Source: Aurantiacibacter suaedae (GTDB taxonomy: Bacteria > Pseudomonadota > Alphaproteobacteria > Sphingomonadales > Sphingomonadaceae). Taken from it: a DNA stretch of 64,000 nt. The notes under the pieces are model-generated. The model worked only from the letters and a program-made list of their open reading frames with translations, did no database searches and was not told the DNA's origin. Each line of letters begins with the position of its first letter. Position 1 is the stretch's first letter. This document shows positions 17,173-24,861 of this stretch, piece by piece. The stretch is taken from contig NZ_SKCG01000001.1 of the NCBI RefSeq assembly GCF_005434915.1, forward strand, positions 744,001 through 808,000, in the 5' to 3' direction. Made by a program: the position numbers and the translations under genes.

Positions 17173-17535
17173 GAAGGCTTTCCTACAAGGCCGGGCCACT
17201 GGCAGGAAGCGCCCGCAATGGCCGAACACCGCTTCACCTTCCCGATACCCACCCGGAACCGGGGCGTAACCGGGCCAAGGTTTTTCCGCCCAAGACACTG
17301 TCACACCTGTAACACCTTGGCCCCGCCAGCCCCAATTCACTTGCCTTTTGCGCCCGTTTCGCCTAGGCGCGCGCTCGTTCCGAAAGGCTTTGGCTTCGAA
17401 GAACCCGTCCATGGCATCCGGCCGTGTGCGGAAACGGCCCTCTTGCCCCGTTTGCCCCGCAATGGTGCGGGAGACGGGTAAAGACCCCGGTAAAACCGGT
17501 GGCCGGTAGCAAATGTGAACAGGATAGATTCCACT
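17173..17535 (+). promoter_or_regulatory. Long leader/promoter region of rpsA
   Basis: A 363-base gap without a gene between the divergent DUF962 gene and rpsA. It should hold promoters for both. A small CCGGT/ACCGG hairpin lies near 17485-17500, just before the ribosome binding site. S1 is known to repress its own translation through leader structure in enterobacteria; a similar role here is inference. Confidence 0.45.
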
Positions 17536-19239
17536 ATGGCATCCAGCGCCAATCCTACCCGCGACGATTTCGCGGCAATGCTCGACGAACAGCTCGGCGG
17601 CGCCGAGGGCGGCTTCGAAGGCCGCGTCGTCAAGGGCACCGTCACCAACATCGAAAACGGCATGGCCCTCATCGATGTCGGCCTCAAGAGCGAAGGCCGC
17701 GTCGCCCTCAAGGAATTCGAACGTGGCGAAGACGACCACGGCCTGACCATCGGCAGCGAAGTCGAAGTCTTCGTTGACCGCGTCGAGAACGCCGACGGCG
17801 AAGCCATGCTCAGCCGCGACCGCGCCCGCCGCGAAGCCGCCTGGGACAAGCTGGAAAGCGAGTTCGGCGAAGGCAAGCGCGTCGATGGCCGCATCTTCGG
17901 CCGCGTGAAGGGCGGCTTCACCGTCGATCTCGACGGCGCCGTGGCCTTCCTGCCCGGCTCGCAGGTCGACATCCGCCCCGTGCGCGATGTCACCCCGCTG
18001 ATGGACATGCAGCAGCCGTTCCAGATCCTCAAGATGGACCGTCGCCGCGGCAACATCGTCGTGTCGCGTCGCGCCGTCCTGGAAGAGACCCGCGCCGAAC
18101 AGCGCAGCGAGCTGATCGACAAGCTGGCCGAGGGCCAGGTCGTCGACGGTGTGGTCAAGAACATCACCGACTACGGCGCCTTCGTCGATCTGGGCGGCAT
18201 CGACGGCCTGCTCCACGTCACCGACATGAGCTACAAGCGCGTCAACCACCCGAGCGAGGTGATCGAGATCGGCCAGACCGTGACCGTCCAGATCATCCGC
18301 ATCAACGCCGATACGCAGCGCATCAGCCTCGGCATGAAGCAGCTCGAGAGCGATCCGTGGGAAGGCGTTGGCGCCAAGTACCCGATCGGTGCCAAGATCA
18401 CCGGCCAGGTCACCAACATCACCGAATACGGCGCCTTCGTGGAGCTGGAGCCGGGCATCGAAGGCCTGGTCCACGTTTCGGAAATGAGCTGGACCAAGAA
18501 GAACGTCCACCCCGGCAAGATCGTCTCGACCTCGCAGGAAGTCGACGTCATGGTGCTCGAAGTCGACAGCGAGAAGCGTCGCATCTCGCTCGGCCTCAAG
18601 CAGGCCCAGCGCAACCCGTGGGAAGAGTTCGCCGAGGCCCACCCGGTTGGCTCGACCGTCACCGGCGAAGTCAAGAACGCTACCGAGTTCGGCCTGTTCA
18701 TCGGCCTGCCCGGCGACGTCGACGGCATGGTCCACATGTCGGACATCGCTTGGGGCATCTCCGGCGAAGACGCACTGGCGCTGCACCGCAAGGGTGAAGA
18801 GGTCCAGGCCGTAGTGCTCGATGTCGACGTCGACAAGGAGCGCATCAGCCTCGGCATGAAGCAGCTCGAGAAGGGCGCACCTTCGGCCGATGGCGTGGGC
18901 GACAGCTCGAGCCTGCGTCGCGGCGAGACCGTGACCGTGACCGTGCTCGAAGTTCGCGATGGCGGCCTCGAAGTGCAGGTTGGCGAAGACGGCGCGACCG
19001 GCTTCATCAAGCGCTCGGACCTCGGCCGCGACCGCGACGAGCAGCGTCCCGACCGTTTCCAGGCCGGCCAGAAGGTCGACGCCATGGTCACCGGTTTCGA
19101 CCGTTCGAAGAAGCCCAACTTCTCGATCAAGGCGCTGCAGATCGCCGAAGAGAAGGAAGCTGTGGCACAGTTCGGTTCGGCCGACTCGGGCGCCTCGCTG
19201 GGCGACATCCTCGGCGCCGCGCTGAAGAAGCAGGACTAA
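17536..19239 (+). CDS. rpsA: 30S ribosomal protein S1
   Basis: Binds mRNA and unfolds it on the 30S subunit. The 567-residue product has six S1 domains in tandem; easily seen repeats are VDGVVKNITDYGAFVDLGG, ITGQVTNITEYGAFVELEP and TVTGEVKNATEFGLFIGLP, each followed by a DGLLHVTDMS-like strand and an RISLGMKQ or RISLGLKQ end. MASSANPTRDD is taken as the start; an in-frame ATG seven codons upstream is possible. A terminator follows 44 bases after the stop. Confidence 0.96.
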   Translation: MASSANPTRDDFAAMLDEQLGGAEGGFEGRVVKGTVTNIENGMALIDVGLKSEGRVALKEFERGEDDHGLTIGSEVEVFVDRVENADGEAMLSRDRARREAAWDKLESEFGEGKRVDGRIFGRVKGGFTVDLDGAVAFLPGSQVDIRPVRDVTPLMDMQQPFQILKMDRRRGNIVVSRRAVLEETRAEQRSELIDKLAEGQVVDGVVKNITDYGAFVDLGGIDGLLHVTDMSYKRVNHPSEVIEIGQTVTVQIIRINADTQRISLGMKQLESDPWEGVGAKYPIGAKITGQVTNITEYGAFVELEPGIEGLVHVSEMSWTKKNVHPGKIVSTSQEVDVMVLEVDSEKRRISLGLKQAQRNPWEEFAEAHPVGSTVTGEVKNATEFGLFIGLPGDVDGMVHMSDIAWGISGEDALALHRKGEEVQAVVLDVDVDKERISLGMKQLEKGAPSADGVGDSSSLRRGETVTVTVLEVRDGGLEVQVGEDGATGFIKRSDLGRDRDEQRPDRFQAGQKVDAMVTGFDRSKKPNFSIKALQIAEEKEAVAQFGSADSGASLGDILGAALKKQD

Positions 19240-19283
19240 TTGGGGTTGCTCCCGGCCTTGCGGTCGGGCGTCCTCGATCATTC

Positions 19284-19322
19284 AGGAAGGCCCGCTTGCC
19301 CCACGGCAGGCGGGCCTTTCCT
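19284..19322 (+). terminator. Rho-independent terminator of rpsA
   Basis: A long stem, AGGAAGGCCCGCTTGCC paired with GGCAGGCGGGCCTTTCCT (one wobble, one bulged base), with a CCAC loop. It lies 44 bases after the rpsA stop. Confidence 0.85.
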
Positions 19323-19475
19323 ACATCGGGCGGGGCTTCTTGACTGGAGCGATGCCAGCCCACTGCCAATGCGGAGTTCCGCCGTGTCAGTGCGCGCGGT
19401 ACGGGAACAGCAACGCCACTCATGGGTCGCCTTACCAAACGGCATCTCCACTTTCCCAAGAGGAACCGACGGCAA

Positions 19476-20234
19476 ATGACACTCGACCTCCACCAGTTCC
19501 CCTGCCTGTCCGACAACTATGGCTATCTTCTGCACGACAGCGCCAGCGGTGAGACCACCTGCATCGACACGCCCGATGCTGACACCTACCTGCGCGAAGC
19601 CGAGGCGAAGGGCTGGCACATCACCCAGATCTGGAACACCCACTGGCATGCCGACCACTCGGGCGGCAACGAAGCGATCAAGGCCGCAACCGGGTGTACG
19701 ATCTACGGCCCACAGGAAGTCGCGGCCAAGTTCCCCCTTGATGTGGTGCTGGCGGGTGGAGACAGCGCTACGCTTGGCGACAACACAGCGCGGGTAATCG
19801 ACGTGGGTGGCCATACAAAGGGTCATATCGCCTACTACCTGGCCGAGGCGGGCCTCGCCTTCGTCGGCGATTCGCTGTTCGCGCTGGGCTGCGGGCGGAT
19901 GTTCGAAGGCACCCCCGAGCAGTTCTGGGCCAGCCTTGAACGTTTGCGCGCGCTGCCCGCCGACACCACCATCTGCTGCGCGCACGAATACACTCAGGCC
20001 AATGCCGCCTTCGCGCTCCATGCCGACCCCGGCAACGATGCGCTGATGAACTATGCCCGCGAGATCGAGGCCAAGCGCGCGGCGGGCAAGCCGACGGTAC
20101 CCTTCCCGCTCGCCCGCGAACTGGAGACCAATCCGTTCCTGCGCGCCGACGATCCGGACATGCAGGCTCGCTGGGGTGGTGAGAGCCCCGACGAGACCTT
20201 CGCCGCGATCAGGGCAGCGAAGGACTCGTTCTGA
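19476..20234 (+). CDS. gloB: Hydroxyacylglutathione hydrolase (glyoxalase II)-like
   Basis: Hydrolyses S-lactoylglutathione to lactate and glutathione, the second glyoxalase step. The 252-residue protein has the metal motif THWHADHSGG (residues 55-64), GHTKGHIAYY with the next His, FVGDSLFALGCGRMFEG with the bridging Asp, and CCAHEYTQANAAFA. The C-terminal NPFLRADDP region is the glutathione-binding end typical of GloB. MTLDLHQFPCLSDNY is the start; the open frame runs 18 codons further up without homology. The stop overlaps the putative CTG start of the next gene. Confidence 0.93.
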   Translation: MTLDLHQFPCLSDNYGYLLHDSASGETTCIDTPDADTYLREAEAKGWHITQIWNTHWHADHSGGNEAIKAATGCTIYGPQEVAAKFPLDVVLAGGDSATLGDNTARVIDVGGHTKGHIAYYLAEAGLAFVGDSLFALGCGRMFEGTPEQFWASLERLRALPADTTICCAHEYTQANAAFALHADPGNDALMNYAREIEAKRAAGKPTVPFPLARELETNPFLRADDPDMQARWGGESPDETFAAIRAAKDSF

Positions 20235-20734
20235 GCGAGGTAGTCGAACTCACGCCTTACGATCCGCATTGGCCCTTCGCTTATACGGCTGAGGCCAAAT
20301 GCCTAACGGAGGCCATGGCCGATGCGCTCTGCGCCCTTCATCACATCGGCAGCACTTCGGTGCCGGGCCTGATAGCGAGCCCGGTGATCGACATGCTTGG
20401 TGAGGCTCAGGATCCCGCCGCTATCGATGCCTGCGCTCCGGCATTGGCTGACCTCGGCTACGTCGCGCGCGGCGAAAATGGCATTCCCGGACGCCGCTTC
20501 TTCGAAAAGCGCGACGCGGCGGGCAATAGGTCGCATCATCTTCACGTCTTCGCCTTGGGCGCGACCGAGATTGCCAGGCACCTCGCCTTTCGCGACCGCT
20601 TGCGCGCCGACCCTACGCTGAGCGCAGATTATGCCGCGCTTAAGCTGGCAATCCTCGCCGGTGGGGTCGCACGGCGAGAGGACTACCAGCAAGCCAAGGC
20701 AGCCTTCATCACCCAGGTAAGCCGGGCTCAGTAG
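20231..20734 (+). CDS. GrpB-family protein with likely CTG start
   Basis: GrpB/DUF_GrpB proteins have a nucleotidyltransferase-like fold and mostly unknown roles. The family N-terminus VELTPYDPHWPFAYTAEA is present, then HHIGSTSVPGLIASPVIDML, GYVARGENGIPGRRFF and HHLHVFALGATEIARHLAFRD. The first ATG (20315) would delete the conserved start. In frame upstream the only plausible initiation codon is CTG at 20231, which overlaps the gloB stop (CTGA). This suggests coupled translation from a rare CTG. The 3' end overlaps the convergent NAD(P)-binding gene by seven bases. Confidence 0.78.
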   Translation: MSEVVELTPYDPHWPFAYTAEAKCLTEAMADALCALHHIGSTSVPGLIASPVIDMLGEAQDPAAIDACAPALADLGYVARGENGIPGRRFFEKRDAAGNRSHHLHVFALGATEIARHLAFRDRLRADPTLSADYAALKLAILAGGVARREDYQQAKAAFITQVSRAQ

Positions 20735-21342
20735 CCAATTGTAAACCGCGACCGGCTGTGCTCGTGTGCTTCGAGCTCGTCGACCATGGCAATGGCATAG
20801 TCGGCATAGCTGATCTTGCTCTCGCCGTTGGCGTCGACAACCAGCTGGTCGGTGCCGAGACGGAAACTCTCGGGCCCCTGCCGTTCGCCGACGAATATCT
20901 GCATGGCGGGCGAGAAGAAGGTCCAGTCTAACTCCTGCTCCTCGCGGAGCGCGTCAAGGAAGTGAATGCCGCCGATCACGAACGGCTTGATGTCCTCGGG
21001 AAAGTCGGGCGAATCGTAAAGCCGGACGCCGTCAGCATTGTTGAGGCTCGCCGCGCCGCCCATCACCAGCAGGCGCGGAACGCCCGCCTCCTTGACCGCG
21101 CCGAGCAGGTGCTCGGCGGTGACGTTGAAGTGCAGCGCGCTGATCACCGCATCGACGCCCTTGATCGCTTCGGCCAGCGCCTCGGCATCCTCTGCATCGC
21201 ACTCCTTGGCCGTGATCCCGTCGGCCGCCGGAATGTTCTCCGGGTGGCGTGAGAGGCCATGCACCTCGTGCCCGCGTGAGGCCGCTTCCTTGGCAATTTC
21301 CGAGCCGCCCTTGCCGCTTGCTCCTAGTACCGCAATCTTCAT
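20728..21342 (-). CDS. NAD(P)-binding protein of the atypical SDR / NmrA-like group
   Basis: A 204-residue single-domain Rossmann protein. The dinucleotide motif is GASGKGGSEIA (residues 8-18), followed by SRHPENIP, a VDAVISALH strand and RLLVMGGAASL. The length and motifs match the YwnB/flavin-reductase-like NAD(P)H-binding proteins. The substrate is unknown. A GAGAGAACGAG-like ribosome binding site precedes the ATG. It is convergent with the GrpB-like gene. Confidence 0.83.
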   Translation of the reverse strand: MKIAVLGASGKGGSEIAKEAASRGHEVHGLSRHPENIPAADGITAKECDAEDAEALAEAIKGVDAVISALHFNVTAEHLLGAVKEAGVPRLLVMGGAASLNNADGVRLYDSPDFPEDIKPFVIGGIHFLDALREEQELDWTFFSPAMQIFVGERQGPESFRLGTDQLVVDANGESKISYADYAIAMVDELEAHEHSRSRFTIGY

Positions 21343-21413
21343 CTCGTTCTCTCCCGAATAAGTGAATTTGCAACCGTGCTAGCCGCCCGCCCCTATTGAA
21401 GGAAAGCCCAAAA

Positions 21414-21439
21414 GAAAAACCCCCGCCGAAGCGAGGGTC
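21414..21439 (-). terminator. Terminator of the F0 ATP synthase operon
   Basis: On the minus strand ACCCTCGC-TTCG-GCGGGGGT forms an 8-bp stem with one G:U pair and a stable TTCG tetraloop, followed by TTTTTC. The wobble fits only the minus-strand RNA, so the direction is clear. It lies 28 bases after the last atp gene. Confidence 0.87.
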
Positions 21440-21466
21440 TTCTTCGTCAGCCGGAGCCAGCCTCGA

Positions 21467-22039
21467 TCAGAGCGCAGCGATGGCCTTGTCGGCCAGCGCC
21501 CTGTCTGCAGCGGCGTCGTGGCCCTCGGCGATGAGGTTGGCGGCAGCCTTGGTCGAGGCATCGGCGGCGCGCGCCTTCAGCTCTTCGATAGCCTGACGCT
21601 CGGCGGCGGCGATCTTGTCGGTTGCCATCTGTTCGCGGCGAGCGATGGTGGCCGCCGTATCGGCCTCGGCCTTGGCGACAATCGCTTCGGCTTCATGCCG
21701 CGCGCCTTCGAGCATGGCTTCGGCGTCCTTTTCGGCACCGGCGATCTTGGCCGAATATTCGGCGCGCAGCGCCTCGGCCTCTGACCGCAACTGCTTGGCC
21801 TCATCGAGGTTAGCTTTGATAGCGGCGATCTTGGCATCGAGCCCGCCGCCGATCACCTTGTGCACGCCCTTCCACACGAGCAGGATCAGGAACACCAGCA
21901 TGGCAAGGCCAACCCAGCCACCCGGCGCCAGGCCGAGGGCCATCGGATCGACATGCTCGACATGCTCGCCGTGAGCCTCGGCCTCGAAAACTTCGGGGCT
22001 TTCGGTCTCGAAGACCTGAGGAGCTGCGGGATTAGCCAT
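21467..22039 (-). CDS. atpF: ATP synthase F0 subunit b
   Basis: Peripheral stalk subunit of the F-type ATP synthase. The 190-residue product has an N-terminal acidic/His-rich stretch, one membrane segment (about residues 38-58, GWVGLAMLVFLILLVWKGVH), then a long Ala/Glu/Arg-rich coiled coil. It is the second of two tandem b-type genes and overlaps the first by eight bases. Alphaproteobacteria use a b/b' heterodimer; which copy is b or b' is judged from order and is tentative. Confidence 0.9.
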   Translation of the reverse strand: MANPAAPQVFETESPEVFEAEAHGEHVEHVDPMALGLAPGGWVGLAMLVFLILLVWKGVHKVIGGGLDAKIAAIKANLDEAKQLRSEAEALRAEYSAKIAGAEKDAEAMLEGARHEAEAIVAKAEADTAATIARREQMATDKIAAAERQAIEELKARAADASTKAAANLIAEGHDAAADRALADKAIAAL

Positions 22040-22526
22040 GGGCCATTGCCTTCTTCACCGCACCCAGGGCGGCAGTCTGATCGACGTTCACGCCAGCAAG
22101 GCGCGAGACGATATCCTTGGCCGCATCGGCAGCCACACTTTCGATTTCGCCAGCCGCCGCATCACGCGCAGCAGCAATCCGAGCCTCGGCATCGGCCATG
22201 CGCGCATCCAGCCCGGCTTGAACCTCGGCCAATCGCGCCTCGGTGGTGGCCTGAGCCTTGGCCTTGGCCTCACCCACAAGCGCCTGCGCCGAAGCGCGGT
22301 TGGCATTTTCGCGGGTCCGCCAGGCCTCTTCCTCAGCATCGGCGGCATCACGCGCAGCCTGAGCCGCACCGAGGTCGTCGGCGATCTGCTTGTCGCGCAG
22401 GCCCACCGTGTCCATCACCTTGGGCACCATGCCCTTGCCGATCACGAAGAACAGGATGCCGAACACCAGCAACAGCCAGAACAACTGGCTGGCGAAGGTC
22501 TCGGACATCTGGGCTATCTGAGGCAT
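22032..22526 (-). CDS. ATP synthase F0 subunit b' (second b-type subunit)
   Basis: The 164-residue product starts MPQIAQMSETFASQLFWLLL, with one membrane helix (about residues 12-32) followed by a coiled coil of Ala, Glu, Asp and Arg. MPQIxQ at the N-terminus is typical of b' in Sphingomonadales. It sits between atpE and the other b-type gene, matching the alphaproteobacterial order atpI-atpB-atpE-atpF'-atpF. The F1 genes are elsewhere in the genome. Confidence 0.9.
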   Translation of the reverse strand: MPQIAQMSETFASQLFWLLLVFGILFFVIGKGMVPKVMDTVGLRDKQIADDLGAAQAARDAADAEEEAWRTRENANRASAQALVGEAKAKAQATTEARLAEVQAGLDARMADAEARIAAARDAAAGEIESVAADAAKDIVSRLAGVNVDQTAALGAVKKAMAHG

Positions 22527-22608
22527 GGACGGATTCCGGCTATGGTCTGGTGAGCTACGCTTGATCGGTCAGGCCGGAGGCGCCAGTGGCGCGCCCGGCC
22601 CAGCCAAA

Positions 22609-22836
22609 TCAGGCGACGAAGATCAGGATCATCGCGACGACGAACGACAGCAGGCCGAGAAGCTCTGCGGCCGCGAAGCCGATGAACAGGCGGCCCTGCT
22701 GGCCGTCAGCCGCGCCGGGGTTGCGCAGCGCGCTTTCGAGGAACGAGGCGAAGACGTTGCCCACACCCAGTGCAGCCATACCGGCACCAATCGCCGCGAG
22801 ACCGGCACCCAACAGCTTTGCAGCTTCTGCATCCAT
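22609..22836 (-). CDS. atpE: ATP synthase F0 subunit c
   Basis: Proteolipid of the proton-driven ring, 75 residues in a two-helix hairpin. Helix 1 is Gly/Ala-rich (GAGLAAIGAGMAALGVGNVF) with the polar loop ESALRNPGA. Helix 2 holds the proton-carrying acidic residue in FIGFAAAELLGLLSFVV (Glu in AAELLG). It lies 46 bases downstream of atpB. Confidence 0.96.
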   Translation of the reverse strand: MDAEAAKLLGAGLAAIGAGMAALGVGNVFASFLESALRNPGAADGQQGRLFIGFAAAELLGLLSFVVAMILIFVA

Positions 22837-22882
22837 GATAAAACCCTTCCTTTAGAACTTGATAAACGTGAAACTTGCGGAG

Positions 22883-23674
22883 TTAGTGCAGATGCTCGGC
22901 GTCGTTGATGTACAGCGACGTAAGCAGTGCGAAAACGTAAGCCTGGATGCCGGCGACGAGCAGTTCGAGCGCGCAGATGGCAATCATCAGGATGAAGCTG
23001 GGGCCGCCGATCAGCACACCGTAGCCGGGGCCGGCATTGGCAGCGTCGATCACGAAGCTGGAGAGCACTTCGAGCAGCACGTGCCCGCTCATCATGGCCA
23101 CGAAGAGACGCAGGCCGAGGCTGAAGGGGCGGAACAGGAAGCTGATCAGCTCGATAACGAAGATCAGCGGAATCATCAGCGGGGGCGTGCCGTGCGGAAC
23201 GAACAGGCTGAAGAAATGCAACCCGTGCTTCCAGAAGCCGACCGTCAGCACGATCGCGAAGGTCATGATCGCGAGTACGCCGGTGACGGTAAAGTGGCTG
23301 GTGAAGGTGAAAGCATGGACGCCTGCCATAGCGAGCGGCAGCGGGATCAGGCCCAGCAGGTTCGCAAACAGGATAAACATGAACAGGGTGAAGACATAGG
23401 GCACATACTTGCGCCCTTCCTTGCCCATGTTCGCTTCAAGCAGATCGTCGATGAAGCCGGTCATCGTCTCGACCGCCATCTGCCAGCGACCGGGCACCAC
23501 TTCGCGCTTCATCCCGCCGATCATGAAGATCCACAGGCAGATGCCAGCGATCAGCATCCACAAGGCGGAATTCGTGAAGGCGATATTGTGTCCTGCAAAA
23601 GTCCAGTCAGAGCCAAACAGCGGCTCGATAGCGAACTGGTGCATCGGATCGACTTTGGCGGTGTCTGCGGCCAC
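22883..23674 (-). CDS. atpB: ATP synthase F0 subunit a
   Basis: Forms the proton half-channels beside the c ring. The 263-residue product has five to six membrane helices. The key helix carries the essential arginine in SLGLRLFVAMMSGHVLLEV (Arg in LGLRLF). PFSLGLR and the N-terminal HQFAIEPLFG are family features. It begins 52 bases after atpI. Confidence 0.96.
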   Translation of the reverse strand: MAADTAKVDPMHQFAIEPLFGSDWTFAGHNIAFTNSALWMLIAGICLWIFMIGGMKREVVPGRWQMAVETMTGFIDDLLEANMGKEGRKYVPYVFTLFMFILFANLLGLIPLPLAMAGVHAFTFTSHFTVTGVLAIMTFAIVLTVGFWKHGLHFFSLFVPHGTPPLMIPLIFVIELISFLFRPFSLGLRLFVAMMSGHVLLEVLSSFVIDAANAGPGYGVLIGGPSFILMIAICALELLVAGIQAYVFALLTSLYINDAEHLH

Positions 23675-23726
23675 GTCTCTCTTCTCGCCTCTAGCTAGTG
23701 CAACAAACGCCCCAAATACAAAAGCT

Positions 23727-24041
23727 TCAGGGGCGCTTGCTCGTTATCCGGATAATGCTTCTGAAGCCGACGACTATTCCGAGGAACAGCATCACCAACA
23801 GGCCCCATGGCGCAGTTCCGGCCAGCTGGTCAATCGTCCAGCCCACCAGCGCACCACCGAGAATCCCCCCGAGCAAATAAGAGAGCACGCGATTGCCGAG
23901 ATTCTCGCCATCGCCTGCTCCTTGCACGACCGGCTTGTTGCGCTGATCTTCCCGCTCGCGCGCGGCTGCGAGCCGCTTCTCGAGCGCGTCGATCCGCGCA
24001 TCTTCACCGATGGATTCCCGGGCGGATTTCTTGTCGCTCAT
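23727..24041 (-). CDS. atpI: AtpI/AtpZ-family F0F1 assembly protein
   Basis: A small accessory membrane protein that helps c-ring assembly and possibly magnesium supply. The 104-residue product has a charged N-terminal helix, then two membrane segments (about residues 50-70 and 75-95) with YLLGGILGGALVGWTIDQL and WGLLVMLFLGIVVGF. It is first in the F0 operon, as in other alphaproteobacteria. Confidence 0.88.
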   Translation of the reverse strand: MSDKKSARESIGEDARIDALEKRLAAAREREDQRNKPVVQGAGDGENLGNRVLSYLLGGILGGALVGWTIDQLAGTAPWGLLVMLFLGIVVGFRSIIRITSKRP

Positions 24042-24177
24042 GCCATTTCCCTACATGGGTTAGGCACTTGCTTGCAATACTGCCCGCCAAAGGCGTGTGC
24101 CCCTTAGGCGGGGGTTACTGGCGAGTCAACCGCAGGTGCGGCAGTGCAGCGTGGATGTTTGCGCCTGCTTGCGGCGG

Positions 24178-24579
24178 TCACGGGCAGCGCGGATCACGAT
24201 CGGGCGCGGAGGCTGTGCGCGCGGTCCACTGGCCGGTCGAATGGGCGACATACATTTCGCCCGGCTCGGTCCGCGATATGGCAAGGCAGCCAGCGGTGAA
24301 GGCATATTCCTCCAGCGTGGCACCCTTCGCCTGCGCCTGTTCGGCATAGACCGCGCGGCGGCGGATGTTGATGTCGTCCACCATCGCACGCAGCTGGGCA
24401 TTGCCCGAGCCCACCACGCCGAGATATCCATCCATCTTTTCGCCCACCTGGCCGGAGGAACGCGCGGCGGCATAGGCGGGATCGCGCTGGGCCAGTGCGG
24501 GAGCCGCCACCAGGCCGACGCCGATCAGGGCCGCGGCTCCGCTGGCAAGCCAGATTCGGTTCTTTGCGCTCTTTGTCAT
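24178..24579 (-). CDS. YdbL-family (DUF1318) periplasmic protein
   Basis: A partner of YdbH and YnbE. The 133-residue product has a signal peptide (MTKSAKNRIWLASGAAALIG...APALAQ). The DUF1318 core follows: RDPAYAAARSSGQVGEKMDGYLG, DINIRRRAVYAEQAQAKG and a C-terminal tail. In E. coli YdbL modulates the YdbH-YnbE bridge; the same role here is inferred from the conserved gene order. A GAGGGA ribosome binding site sits 7 bases before the ATG used; a TTG and another ATG slightly upstream are alternatives. Confidence 0.85.
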   Translation of the reverse strand: MTKSAKNRIWLASGAAALIGVGLVAAPALAQRDPAYAAARSSGQVGEKMDGYLGVVGSGNAQLRAMVDDINIRRRAVYAEQAQAKGATLEEYAFTAGCLAISRTEPGEMYVAHSTGQWTARTASAPDRDPRCP

Positions 24580-24601
24580 GGTCATTTCCCTCAAGCCGGC
24601 A

Positions 24602-24799
24602 TCAGAAGATGTCCGAATTTTCGTCTAACGTGTTGCCGGCGTCTTCCGCCAGGCGGTAAATCACTTCCTGGGTGATATTGATATTGAGCTCGATCACGAT
24701 CGGCTCGGACGGGGCTTCGAGCTTGATGCAGCCTCCCAGCAAGGCAGGCCCAAGCAGCGTCACCCCCATCACTATCGCCCGGCCTGTTTTCGTGCCCAT
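24602..24799 (-). CDS. YnbE-family outer-membrane lipoprotein
   Basis: A 65-residue lipoprotein. It begins MGTKTGRAIV with a hydrophobic signal and lipobox ending LLGGC (Cys24), then IKLEAPSEPIVIELNINI, the YnbE core. E. coli YnbE multimers pair with YdbH to span the periplasm. The start at 24799 has a GGGGAG ribosome binding site; the longer frame overlapping the ydbH stop would bury the signal peptide. It lies between the ydbH- and ydbL-type genes. Confidence 0.85.
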   Translation of the reverse strand: MGTKTGRAIVMGVTLLGPALLGGCIKLEAPSEPIVIELNINITQEVIYRLAEDAGNTLDENSDIF

Positions 24800-24861
24800 A
24801 TTGCTCCCCGTTCCAGGCAACTTATGGGCGCGATGCGCAGGCGTGGTCAATTTGACATTTG

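Noticed and set aside
16675-19281. 868-residue minus-strand frame
   Set aside because: Only the part below 17172 (DUF962 protein) is real; the rest is antisense to the S1 gene, whose six domains are unmistakable.
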